From: Nitrososphaera sp.
GTDB taxonomy: Archaea; Thermoproteota; Nitrososphaeria; Nitrososphaerales; Nitrososphaeraceae
Assembly (NCBI GenBank): GCA_025929855.1
Contig: JAICPK010000060.1
Span: 1-6,061, forward strand
Length of the DNA: 6,061 nt
Reading direction: 5' to 3'
The notes beneath the pieces were generated by a model, which did no database searches, was not told where the DNA came from, and worked only from the letters and a program-made list of their open reading frames with translations. Of this stretch, positions 1-5,227 are shown one piece after another. The translations under genes and the position numbers were made by a program. Position 1 is the first letter of the stretch. Every line of letters begins with the position of its first letter.

Positions 1-62
1 TCAAATTCAATTTCCTCTTGAACTTTCTCATCTTCTTGGGCCTCTTCGATTCTGTTGTTCAT
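1..62 (-). CDS. 5' end of an unidentified gene, cut by the left window edge
   Basis: Reading leftward from an ATG at 62, the frame is open to the window edge. It gives about 20 residues beginning MNNRIEEAQEDEKVQEEIEF, a strongly acidic, probably helical N-terminus. An in-frame TAA lies ten codons upstream with no other ATG, GTG or TTG between, so the ATG at 62 is the only reasonable start. A TATA-like TTTATAAA is centred about 33 nt upstream, the spacing expected for an mRNA with almost no leader. A perfect 10-bp inverted repeat sits just beyond it. Too little protein is visible to name a family. The case for a gene rests on the start, the upstream stop and the promoter. Confidence 0.5.
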   Translation of the reverse strand, partial: MNNRIEEAQEDEKVQEEIEF

Positions 63-91
63 CTTGTCTGCTATGCAAAGGTCAAATGCAT

Positions 92-99
92 TTTATAAA
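92..99 (-). promoter_or_regulatory. TATA box of the left-edge gene
   Basis: TTTATAAA is centred about 33 nt before the ATG at 62. Archaeal TATA boxes lie about 26-30 nt before the transcription start, so this predicts a leader of only a few nucleotides. A 10-bp palindrome AAATGCATTT (84-93) overlaps its downstream edge. Confidence 0.55.
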
Positions 100-110
100 T
101 TTACTCAGGC

Positions 111-135
111 AGAATTACAATGAAATTGTAATTCT
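111..135. repeat. Perfect 10-bp inverted repeat upstream of the left-edge promoter
   Basis: AGAATTACAA (111-120) and TTGTAATTCT (126-135) are exact reverse complements separated by TGAAA. The element starts about 11 bp upstream of the TATA box of the left-edge gene, next to where TFB binds. This placement suggests a transcription-factor operator. It would lie outside the predicted transcript of that gene, so an RNA hairpin role is less likely. The repeat is visible directly; the operator role is inference. Confidence 0.7.
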
Positions 136-553
136 TACATATAGGATTCAGTGATATCTCATAAATACTACATTAACAGCACTACCAACACTTCAGCTCT
201 ATTCTGATAAGCTAGTGATTTGCAATTTTCCTGTCTAAATCCTAAGAGGAGTGTTAGTTCTGGACAGCATCTCCTTAGATTTCTCCCGTGTAATTTATCT
301 AAGACGTGATGCGGCATATAGTATCATGATATTTAAACTCTCGAATTGCGTGCAAGATGTAGCATTCATTACAATCAAGGCCCACATGCATACACTCATT
401 TTATCACAGTATAATAAGAGCAACTGAATTCTCAAGTTTTGAAAGCCTGGCAATTTCGAATGTCCTTTCATGCTATATCTATCAATTTTCTTTAATTGAA
501 ATCAAGCAGTTATATCCTACTTGAGGGGCATCTAGGCCAAAAAGATCTTCAAT

Positions 554-760
554 CTACAATATCTGAGCCTTGTTTCTATGCGCTTGCTTTAGACATCTTT
601 CTTTTCTATTATTAAGAGCACTGAATATTATAGTATGCTTGATTATCGATATTTTCAAGAAAATACAAAAAATAGAAGTTCCTTTAGTTGTAGGTTCACG
701 GATTTGATCATCCATGATCACTCTTTGAAGACAAATTGTTGTGCCATCAGGATACATCAC
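554..760 (-). CDS. Doubtful small hypothetical frame, 68 residues
   Basis: The frame opens with GTG at 760, followed directly by ATG, and encodes a peptide beginning MMYPDGTTICLQRVIMDDQI. It stays open upstream to a stop near 813, adding about 17 start-less codons that also look protein-like (TLPQEQRDIV). The C-terminal half is basic with no recognised domain. There is no TATA-like sequence at the expected distance before 760 and no ribosome binding site. It could be a decayed fragment of a longer gene or chance. I do not recognise it. Confidence 0.18.
   Translation of the reverse strand: MMYPDGTTICLQRVIMDDQIREPTTKGTSIFCIFLKISIIKHTIIFSALNNRKERCLKQAHRNKAQIL
705..720. repeat. Perfect 7-bp palindrome TGATCAT-CC-ATGATCA
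   Basis: TGATCAT (705-711) and ATGATCA (714-720) are exact reverse complements with a 2-nt spacer. The element lies about 170 nt before the dtdA start, inside the doubtful minus-strand frame. No promoter is obvious next to it. It may be a protein-binding site or chance. Confidence 0.45.
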
Positions 761-861
761 AATATCTCGTTGTTCTTGGGGTAGAGTGCAGCCAGTGCTT
801 TGCGACTTTCACATGTTACCATCTGTTCTATTGCCTACCTTACCGCCACGACAGGACAAGG

Positions 862-869
862 CTAAAATC
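862..869 (+). promoter_or_regulatory. Probable TATA box of the dtdA-ogt operon
   Basis: CTAAAATC is centred about 28 nt before the TTG start of dtdA and is the most TATA-like sequence at the right distance. It is less canonical than the boxes of the minus-strand genes. It implies a leaderless or nearly leaderless transcript, consistent with the lack of a Shine-Dalgarno sequence before the start. Confidence 0.4.
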
Positions 870-892
870 AGTACTATTTGTAGAGCTATAAG

Positions 893-1726
893 TTGAAGGA
901 TCACTGTGTCCTAGTAACATCTACGCATGACTTGGCAAGCACTACAATGATCCGCTATCTGGTAAGTAACGCTGAATTTGCAAGTGAGGGAAAGAGAAGA
1001 GGTGCCGACGGGGAGTCATACCGGTCATTGCGCCACAAGAATATCCAGCTTCATGTTATCTCTGGCAATTTGCTTACATTGGAAAACATTAATGATCTAT
1101 ATCCGCTCGCCGATGTGTTCATTTTCCTTTCAAAGCATAGGTCGGACAGCTCAATCCCAACACTCACGTGTCACTTCACCGGCAATTTTTCTGCAGACAA
1201 CTCTTATGGCGGCAATCCTCGACAGATAGCAATCTCATACCCCAGTCTGCAGAAAGCTTATCTAAAGGCCATAACCGCTGCGAGACAAAATGTTTCCAAA
1301 TATGAGGTTATAATAGAGGCAACACATCATGGACCCACGTCACTCAATAAGCCTGTATTATTTGTAGAGCTGGGATCGTCGGAAAAGCAATGGGCCGACG
1401 AAAACACAGCAGCGGTGATATGTGATACGCTGCTTCATATATTAGAGAATGGGTTTGAGCGCTGCGAAAAAGTAGGCATAGCGCTTGGAGGCACACACTA
1501 TCCAAGAAAGTTTAACAAACTCTTACTCGAGTCAAATTTTGGTCTTGCAGCGGTGGCGTCAAAGCACAATCTTAAGGCAATCGATGATGCGATGTTAAAC
1601 CAGATGATTGAAAAGAGCATAGAGAAGGTGACACATATTGTACTGGACAGCAAAGGCTTGGGAAGTGAGAAGGATCGGATACTCAAAATCGTAGAGAAGA
1701 CCCCTCTTGAACTTTACAGGGTTTGA
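893..1726 (+). CDS. dtdA: D-aminoacyl-tRNA deacylase, archaeal GEK1/DTD2 type
   Basis: This enzyme hydrolyses the ester bond between a D-amino acid and tRNA, recycling mischarged tRNA in the cytoplasm. The 277-residue length fits the archaeal/plant family. Its hallmark motifs are present in order: SKHRS (80-84), LTCHFTGNF (91-99), EATHHGPTS (142-150), VELGSSEKQW (158-167) and GGTHYPRKF (199-207). The histidines of THHG and GTHY are the likely metal and catalytic residues. The common GGGHY motif reads GGTHY here. The start is TTG: an in-frame TAG lies four codons upstream, and the resulting N-terminus (MKDHCVLVTSTHDLAS) matches the usual first strand of the fold. The TGA stop overlaps the TTG of the next gene, so the two are probably co-transcribed and translationally coupled. 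Confidence 0.93.
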   Translation: MKDHCVLVTSTHDLASTTMIRYLVSNAEFASEGKRRGADGESYRSLRHKNIQLHVISGNLLTLENINDLYPLADVFIFLSKHRSDSSIPTLTCHFTGNFSADNSYGGNPRQIAISYPSLQKAYLKAITAARQNVSKYEVIIEATHHGPTSLNKPVLFVELGSSEKQWADENTAAVICDTLLHILENGFERCEKVGIALGGTHYPRKFNKLLLESNFGLAAVASKHNLKAIDDAMLNQMIEKSIEKVTHIVLDSKGLGSEKDRILKIVEKTPLELYRV

Positions 1727-2148
1727 ACACAGTATCTTATATAGCAGAGCCTTTCTTCAGATATCTTATGAAACCGCAGCAGTCATTAAAAGCAAGCCAA
1801 GTCTATGACATAATAGCTCAAATTCCAGAAGGAAAAGTCACAACTTATGGCGATATTGCTAGAGCTCTTGGACATCCCCGCGCATCTCGCGTGATCGGAA
1901 GGATTTTGAACAAGAACCCAAACCCAATTCTGACCCCATGTCATAGAGTTATCAAATCAAATGGCAATATAGGCGGTTATGCTTTTGGCAAGGCAAGAAA
2001 AAAAGAATTGCTAAAGAAAGAAGGCCTGTCCTTTATTGGCGACAGCACCACACAGCTCGGGAAATATAGATTTCCGCTTCATAAATTGCACTATGAGGAC
2101 TTGGCCTCTTTTACGAGCTCTCGTAGATGTGCAAGTGATCTCACCTGA
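1723..2148 (+). CDS. ogt: Methylated-DNA-[protein]-cysteine S-methyltransferase, DNA-binding domain only
   Basis: This is a suicide repair protein that moves the alkyl group from O6-alkylguanine in DNA to its own cysteine. The active site TPCHRV is at residues 71-76 (Cys73). Also visible are VTTYGDIARALG (39-50, Tyr42), ASRVIGRIL (54-62, Arg56 in the arginine-finger position) and GGYAFGKARKKELLKKEG (84-101). Cys73 argues against an alkyltransferase-like protein, which has Trp there. Only the C-terminal DNA-binding domain is present; the N-terminal domain of larger homologues is missing. The TTG start at 1723 shares bases with the dtdA stop. An ATG at 1768 (residue 16) is a credible alternative, since homology begins just after it. 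The last 19 residues (123-141) are encoded over the 3' end of rpl19e on the opposite strand and lie beyond the conserved domain. Confidence 0.9.
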   Translation: MNTVSYIAEPFFRYLMKPQQSLKASQVYDIIAQIPEGKVTTYGDIARALGHPRASRVIGRILNKNPNPILTPCHRVIKSNGNIGGYAFGKARKKELLKKEGLSFIGDSTTQLGKYRFPLHKLHYEDLASFTSSRRCASDLT

Positions 2149-2537
2149 CCACCATTGATCTTCCTGTAGAGATCCCAGTACCTATCATTAGTGATATCCT
2201 TTCTTTCCTTGATCACTTTTAAATGGTAACGCATAGACCTTGTCCTGACCACATAGACTTCCTTCTTGCCAACCCTTGCAGTCTTCTTACCCTTCTTTGA
2301 GCCCGGACCCTTGCCATGAACCTTCCAGACAGACCGCTTCTTAATTGCTCTACCCCGTGAGCTCCCCTTAGGTTGGACTGTCCAAATCGCGCCGCTCTTG
2401 ACGAGTGAGCGTATATTCTCTCTAGTGATGGAGTCGGCTATGTCTTCAAGTCTATCGGGCTCAAAGCGAACTCTGTTGGCTCCTACATTGAGGATCCTTG
2501 CTACCAACTCTCGCTTTTTTGCAATGTTGACTACCAT
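2091..2537 (-). CDS. rpl19e: 50S ribosomal protein L19e
   Basis: This protein of the large ribosomal subunit is shared by archaea and eukaryotes and absent from bacteria. All 148 residues fit the family. The N-terminal region has AKKRELVARILNVGANRVRF (6-25). It is followed by DSITRENIRSLVKSGAI (35-51), then the basic PKGSSRGRAIKKR segment (56-68) and a GKGPGSKKGKKTAR linker (75-88). The C-terminal helix ends with the conserved INGGQVRSLAHLRELVKEA (127-145). It starts at ATG 2537, one base after the rpl32e stop, so the two are in one operon. Its last codons overlap the convergent ogt gene by 58 bp. The overlapped portion is conserved in L19e, so here the constraint probably comes from the ribosomal protein. 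Confidence 0.98.
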   Translation of the reverse strand: MVVNIAKKRELVARILNVGANRVRFEPDRLEDIADSITRENIRSLVKSGAIWTVQPKGSSRGRAIKKRSVWKVHGKGPGSKKGKKTARVGKKEVYVVRTRSMRYHLKVIKERKDITNDRYWDLYRKINGGQVRSLAHLRELVKEAKSS

Positions 2538-2538
2538 G

Positions 2539-2961
2539 TTACTCTTTTTTCTTCTCCTTTTCCTTTTGCTTTTTAGACATTAGGTTACCGGGATTGAGCA
2601 CCTTGATGCCCCGTTCGATAGCCTTATTAATTATGTCAATCCTTTTCTTCTTTCCGACAGTGTGGCCGATCCTCGCTGCATCCTTCTTCGGATCAAGCCT
2701 AGCCAATTCCGCGGCATTATAAATGAGGTTATCAGTATATCCAGACGGGTGAAGACCTCTTGCTGCTCTCGGCCCCCTATATCCAACCTTAACAATGGAT
2801 GGCATTCCTGACTTTTGCTTTCTCATCTTGTTGTCCTTGCCCTTAGGTCTCCTCCAGTTTTGGGCAAGCCTGTCGTACCTCCAACTCTCTTGCCTAATGA
2901 ACTTGGGTCTTCTATGTGCAACCTTTTTTCTGGCTGCAAGCAATTCGTCATTAATCACCAT
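2539..2961 (-). CDS. rpl32e: 50S ribosomal protein L32e
   Basis: This large-subunit ribosomal protein of the archaeal/eukaryotic type has 140 residues. Diagnostic stretches are RRPKFIRQESWRYDRLAQNW (17-36) running into RRPKGKDNKMR (37-47), then VGYRGPRAARGLHPSGY (59-75) and ARIGHTVGKKKRIDIINKA (96-114). It ends in a lysine/glutamate-rich tail (129-140), which puts a very T-rich tract on the plus strand around 2541-2578. The ATG at 2961 is preceded by a TATA-like TTTATT about 34 nt upstream and a perfect 9-bp inverted repeat beyond that, so this is probably the first gene of a two-gene operon with rpl19e. In many archaea the pair sits inside the large spc-type ribosomal operon; here no other ribosomal gene is adjacent. 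Confidence 0.98.
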   Translation of the reverse strand: MVINDELLAARKKVAHRRPKFIRQESWRYDRLAQNWRRPKGKDNKMRKQKSGMPSIVKVGYRGPRAARGLHPSGYTDNLIYNAAELARLDPKKDAARIGHTVGKKKRIDIINKAIERGIKVLNPGNLMSKKQKEKEKKKE

Positions 2962-2992
2962 AGCTTTACTTACAAGACGTTTATCGGATTAC

Positions 2993-2998
2993 AATAAA
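2993..2998 (-). promoter_or_regulatory. TATA box of the rpl32e-rpl19e operon
   Basis: TTTATT (within TATTTATTGT on the minus strand) is centred about 34 nt before the rpl32e ATG. This predicts a leader of only a few nucleotides. The distance matches the left-edge gene and the first winged-helix gene closely. Confidence 0.55.
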
Positions 2999-3013
2999 TA
3001 TGTTACTCGCTTC

Positions 3014-3035
3014 TTGTATCTTAGACAAGATACAA
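3014..3035. repeat. Perfect 9-bp inverted repeat upstream of rpl32e
   Basis: TTGTATCTT (3014-3022) and AAGATACAA (3027-3035) are exact reverse complements around AGAC. The element begins about 15 bp upstream of the rpl32e TATA box, so it is well placed as an operator for the ribosomal operon. The alternative is the first hairpin of a structured RNA spanning 3014-3147. Confidence 0.7.
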
Positions 3036-3041
3036 AAGTTA

Positions 3042-3104
3042 TGTGACAGCTCACTTAAACAGGATAAGTTGTGTCTATCCTTACAAGGATTACAACCTGT
3101 CACA
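3042..3104. repeat. Nested inverted repeats, possible operator cluster or structured RNA
   Basis: The outer arms TGTGACAG (3042-3049) and CTGTCACA (3097-3104) are exact complements. Inside, GTTGT (3068-3072) pairs with ACAAC (3092-3096), and ATCCTT (3077-3082) with AAGGAT (3085-3090). AGGATA (3061-3066) can instead pair with TATCCT (3076-3081), so two inner stems compete for the same bases. No known RNA family is recognised and the strand is unclear. Overlapping protein-binding sites would explain the same pattern. Confidence 0.5.
3077..3090. promoter_or_regulatory. Palindromic site 1, ATCCTTAnnAGGAT
   Basis: The sequence is ATCCTTACAAGGAT, a palindrome with 5- to 6-bp arms. A second copy differing at two central bases lies at 3377-3390, exactly 300 bp away. 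Matching arms and spacing suggest one DNA-binding protein recognises both. Its distance from the rpl32e TATA box (about 80 bp) makes its target uncertain. Confidence 0.45.
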
Positions 3105-3105
3105 C

Positions 3106-3147
3106 TTTGCGATTTCTAAGTCATCAACTGCACTCAGAAAGCGCAAA
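3106..3147. repeat. Hairpin-forming inverted repeat, 11 pairs with one mismatch
   Basis: TTTGCG (3106-3111) pairs with CGCAAA (3142-3147), and TTTCT (3113-3117) with AGAAA (3136-3140), with one A-G mismatch between the two helices and an 18-nt loop. It follows the nested repeats at 3042-3104 after a single base. A smaller AGAGC-TT-GCTCT palindrome lies at 3166-3177. Four inverted repeats in about 165 bp is more than ordinary spacer would show. Confidence 0.5.
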
Positions 3148-3236
3148 TGATCCCATGTGAAGAAAAGAGCTTGCTCTGCTGCAGTTGCCTAGCTCCTATA
3201 ACCAAATCTAGCACCATCTTCTTTTGGTGAGACAAA

Positions 3237-3365
3237 TCATGTGCTCTTGTTGGAATAATAACGGCCACCATGATGGTTCCTCAGCCAAGACTTTCCGATT
3301 TTGAGGCCGAATTCCATGTGTGAACTATATCCTATAATGTTGCTGTTGGATTTGGGTTCTGTCAA
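3237..3365 (-). CDS. Candidate small protein, 42 residues, divergent from the ATPase gene
   Basis: From a TTG at 3365 the frame encodes 42 residues and ends with TGA at 3237. The composition is protein-like, with NIIGYSSHMEFGLKIGKSW followed by RNHHGGRYYSNKST, and no recognised family. A TATA-like GATATAGC (3392-3399) lies about 31 nt before the TTG, the same spacing as the surer leaderless genes here. The palindrome 3377-3390 lies between promoter and start. The ATG at residue 17 (3317) is an alternative start. After the TGA the same frame continues with 15 more protein-like codons (VSPKEDGARFGYRS) to a TAG, so the gene may be a remnant broken by a nonsense mutation. Whether it is expressed cannot be judged from this sequence alone. 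Confidence 0.33.
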   Translation of the reverse strand: MTEPKSNSNIIGYSSHMEFGLKIGKSWLRNHHGGRYYSNKST

Positions 3366-3376
3366 AGATATGGTTA

Positions 3377-3390
3377 ATCCTTAATAGGAT
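3377..3390. promoter_or_regulatory. Palindromic site 2, ATCCTTAnnAGGAT, at the ATPase promoter
   Basis: ATCCTTAATAGGAT matches site 1 (3077-3090) at 12 of 14 positions, with the same arm length and 4-nt spacer. It ends two bases before the TATA-like GCTATATC that could serve the ATPase gene. It also lies between that same box, read leftward, and the TTG of the small divergent frame. A protein bound here could affect both directions. Confidence 0.5.
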
Positions 3391-3391
3391 A

Positions 3392-3399
3392 GCTATATC
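3392..3399. promoter_or_regulatory. TATA-like box, possibly used in both directions
   Basis: GCTATATC on the plus strand reads GATATAGC on the minus strand. Rightward it lies about 62 nt before the ATPase GTG, giving a leader of roughly 30-35 nt. Leftward it lies about 31 nt before the small frame starting at 3365. A second rightward candidate is the TTAACATTTAG region near 3401-3411. Confidence 0.35.
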
Positions 3400-3445
3400 A
3401 TTAACATTTAGTTCGTATCAAGGAGCCTTGAAAGAAGACGATTGT

Positions 3446-3450
3446 GGTGA
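3446..3450 (+). promoter_or_regulatory. Ribosome binding site of the ATPase gene
   Basis: GGTGA lies 7 nt before the GTG at 3458 and can pair with the CACCU of the archaeal 16S 3' end. With the in-frame TAA two codons upstream, it fixes the GTG as the start. It also marks this mRNA as having a leader, unlike its neighbours. An AAGGAG at 3420-3425 precedes a TTG-started eight-codon frame ending just before the gene, which is probably incidental. Confidence 0.5.
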
Positions 3451-3457
3451 ATAATAC

Positions 3458-4885
3458 GTGGCAGAAAGCTATGTAAGCTTTAAGGATTCAAATGGTGATA
3501 GCCCATCTCGTATACCAGAAGACCTTTTGCAATTCATTCGACGAGACACATACTCACTTTTAGTAAAAGGGTTTGCTGGAACTGGCAAGACTACGCTTGC
3601 TCTTACTATCCTTAATGTGCTTGGAATCAAGAACAATTTCTTTTACATCTCGACTAGAATATCTCCAAGGCAGCTCTACCAATATTATCCATGGCTGAAG
3701 GACCTTATTGGACAGTCTAGGCCTCGAGGTACAGGCCTGGCTCGGGAGCATGAACTGATGTCAAGTTTTGAGGACGCAAGGCTAGACGAACCTGAGTCCC
3801 TCTTCGAGCGCATTACAAACCAGCTCATGGACATCAAGTCCCCTATAATCATAATCGACAGCTGGGATGCAATCGCATCTTTCATGGACAGAGAGGCTCG
3901 CCTTAATAACGAAAGGGTGCTTCAGACATGGAGGGAAAGGGCTGGTGCAAAGCTCATATTCATAAGCGAGCAGCCCACTGACACTACACTTGACTTTCTG
4001 GTGGACGGCATAGTTGAACTGAAGCAGAGCTATTACAACAATGTAAAAATAAGGCAAATCTTTCTTCAGAAGCTACGCGGCACCCGTATAATGCGTTCAT
4101 CTTACCTCTATACACTCGAGAACAGCATATTCCATAGCTTTGTGCCCTATCAGCCAATAAAGTTCGAACCACACAGAAGGAATCCAGCCAAAATTTCAGA
4201 GCTTTCAATAGGTGACAATATTGGAAGCGGATACCCTGTGCTGGATGCTTCACTTGGAAGCGGTTTTCCAAGGAAGGGTCTGGTTCTACTTGAGCTGGAC
4301 TCACATGTAAACATGACAATTGCGATGATATTTCTCCAAAGGATTGTCTCAAACTTTGTTTCAAGTGGAAACCCCGTGCTATTACAGCCTGTTAACTGGA
4401 TGGAACCCTCTTCAATATTGCGCTTCTTTGAGACATTTCTGCCTGTTGGCAAGAAGAGCCTTTTCAAAATATTGTGGACAGGCAAACCACACAAGTTATC
4501 CGATAACATTATACCTCCAAGCAAAAATGAGAACTCTGATCAACTGCTTGCAGCTCTAGTCAAGATGAAACAAAGACATCGCGGCAAGCTTCTCCTTAAT
4601 ATAATGTGTACAGAGGCTACACAGAGTCTACACAGAGCAAGAAAATTAAGAAACGGAATGAAGAACGAACTTTCCCGCATAATGTCTCATGCAGACCTTT
4701 CAATAGCAGTGCTTACCTCCTCACAGGACGATATAGTCAAATTTGTTTCAGAACTTTCAAACATTCACCTGAGGTTCATGATGATAAACGACACGCTCTT
4801 TCTGCAGTCCCTTGTTCCCTCATCCAACTTGTATTCTCCGATAATTGATAGGCAATCCCAAATGAGCCTAAAAGCAGTAGTGTAA
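3458..4885 (+). CDS. GvpD/KaiC-like RecA-superfamily ATPase with a degenerate second domain
   Basis: This is a cytoplasmic P-loop ATPase of the RecA/RadA/KaiC superfamily, closest in appearance to the archaeal GvpD-like proteins linked to signal transduction. Domain 1 (about 18-230) has the entry IPEDLLQFIRRDTYSLLVKG, Walker A GFAGTGKTT (38-46, Lys44), Walker B IIIIDSWDA (130-138, Asp134) and a KaiC-style LQKLRGTRIMRSSYLYTLEN segment (203-222). Domain 2 (about 247-450) begins like another KaiC unit (GYPVLDASLGSGFPRKGLVL, 258-277). At the P-loop position it reads ELDSHVNMT (279-287), without the glycines and lysine of Walker A, and no clear Walker B follows. It is probably a non-catalytic regulatory or binding module. 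GTG start with GGTGA 7 nt upstream. Its stop touches the convergent winged-helix gene with no spacer. Substrate and partners cannot be told from sequence. Confidence 0.85.
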   Translation: MAESYVSFKDSNGDSPSRIPEDLLQFIRRDTYSLLVKGFAGTGKTTLALTILNVLGIKNNFFYISTRISPRQLYQYYPWLKDLIGQSRPRGTGLAREHELMSSFEDARLDEPESLFERITNQLMDIKSPIIIIDSWDAIASFMDREARLNNERVLQTWRERAGAKLIFISEQPTDTTLDFLVDGIVELKQSYYNNVKIRQIFLQKLRGTRIMRSSYLYTLENSIFHSFVPYQPIKFEPHRRNPAKISELSIGDNIGSGYPVLDASLGSGFPRKGLVLLELDSHVNMTIAMIFLQRIVSNFVSSGNPVLLQPVNWMEPSSILRFFETFLPVGKKSLFKILWTGKPHKLSDNIIPPSKNENSDQLLAALVKMKQRHRGKLLLNIMCTEATQSLHRARKLRNGMKNELSRIMSHADLSIAVLTSSQDDIVKFVSELSNIHLRFMMINDTLFLQSLVPSSNLYSPIIDRQSQMSLKAVV

Positions 4886-5182
4886 TCAGGTGCTCAGGTG
4901 GTAGTATTCATCTGCCAAATTTTCTTCAATGCCCACAGGAAGAAGTTCCTTCATCTGATCATAATAGGATAGGAATCTGCTTCCCTTCGGTGTTATCCTA
5001 TACAAGGTTTTGTCCCCGTTGTTCACTTCGTGAACAAGGCCGCTCTTGATAAGCGAATCTAAGTATAGCTTGCACTGGTCGTTGCTCAGCATTGCTTTAT
5101 ACATAATCTTGGTGCGGGTCTCTTCTTTGTTTACAGACTTCAAGATTGCGGCGATGACTTCGTAGCGACTGCGATTCTTCAT
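4886..5182 (-). CDS. Winged helix-turn-helix protein, archaeal HTH_45-like
   Basis: This is a probable DNA-binding transcription regulator of 98 residues, the usual size for these single-domain archaeal proteins. The N-terminal helix is RSRYEVIAAILKSV (4-17). The helix-turn-helix is RTKIMYKAMLSNDQCKLYLDSLIKSGLV (23-50 approximately) with the recognition helix around 33-46. The wing is HEVNNGDKTLYRITPKG (51-67), and a C-terminal helix (69-82) probably dimerises. The ATG at 5182 has a TATA-like box about 32 nt upstream and a perfect 7-bp palindrome beyond it, a plausible autoregulation site. Its stop abuts the ATPase stop head-on. The gene at 5304-5624 is a paralogue, sharing the T-x-x-MY and YL-x-x-L-x-x-SG pattern. 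Targets are unknown. Confidence 0.82.
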   Translation of the reverse strand: MKNRSRYEVIAAILKSVNKEETRTKIMYKAMLSNDQCKLYLDSLIKSGLVHEVNNGDKTLYRITPKGSRFLSYYDQMKELLPVGIEENLADEYYHLST

Positions 5183-5211
5183 TTGAGCGGAGTCAACTAC
5201 ACATACATTTC

Positions 5212-5217
5212 ATATAA
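5212..5217 (-). promoter_or_regulatory. TATA box of the first winged-helix gene
   Basis: TTATAT (in GCATTATATG on the minus strand) is centred about 32 nt before the ATG at 5182, predicting a nearly leaderless transcript. There is no Shine-Dalgarno sequence before the ATG. Confidence 0.5.
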
Positions 5218-5227
5218 TGCCTATCAC

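Larger units (their letters stand above)
136..857. other. Long AT-rich intergenic stretch without a secure gene
   Basis: No frame here has convincing protein character, and no tRNA, rRNA or insertion sequence is recognisable. Weak candidates are two overlapping minus-strand short frames (295-471, 58 codons; 299-391, 30 codons, cysteine-containing) and a minus-strand frame at 554-760. An imperfect hairpin can form between 237-251 and 271-282, twelve pairs with two bulges. A perfect palindrome lies at 705-720. Decayed gene remnants are possible. Confidence 0.5.

Noticed and set aside
455..470. TTCGAA reminiscent of a tRNA T-loop
   Set aside because: The flanking bases do not form the T stem, and no acceptor, D or anticodon stem is found on either strand.
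3121..3137. Minus-strand CTGA followed by TGATGA, like the D'-C' part of a C/D box guide RNA
   Set aside because: No C box is found at guide distance upstream and no D box downstream, so a complete guide RNA is not supported.
3984..4524. Long minus-strand frames antisense to the ATPase gene
   Set aside because: They are shadows of a clearly coding plus-strand frame with recognisable domains.
4964..5001. 8-bp inverted repeat ATAGGATA / TATCCTAT
   Set aside because: It lies inside the first winged-helix coding region, encoding ordinary Leu-Ser-Tyr and Tyr-Arg-Ile-Thr codons, and the 22-nt spacing is not typical of a site.
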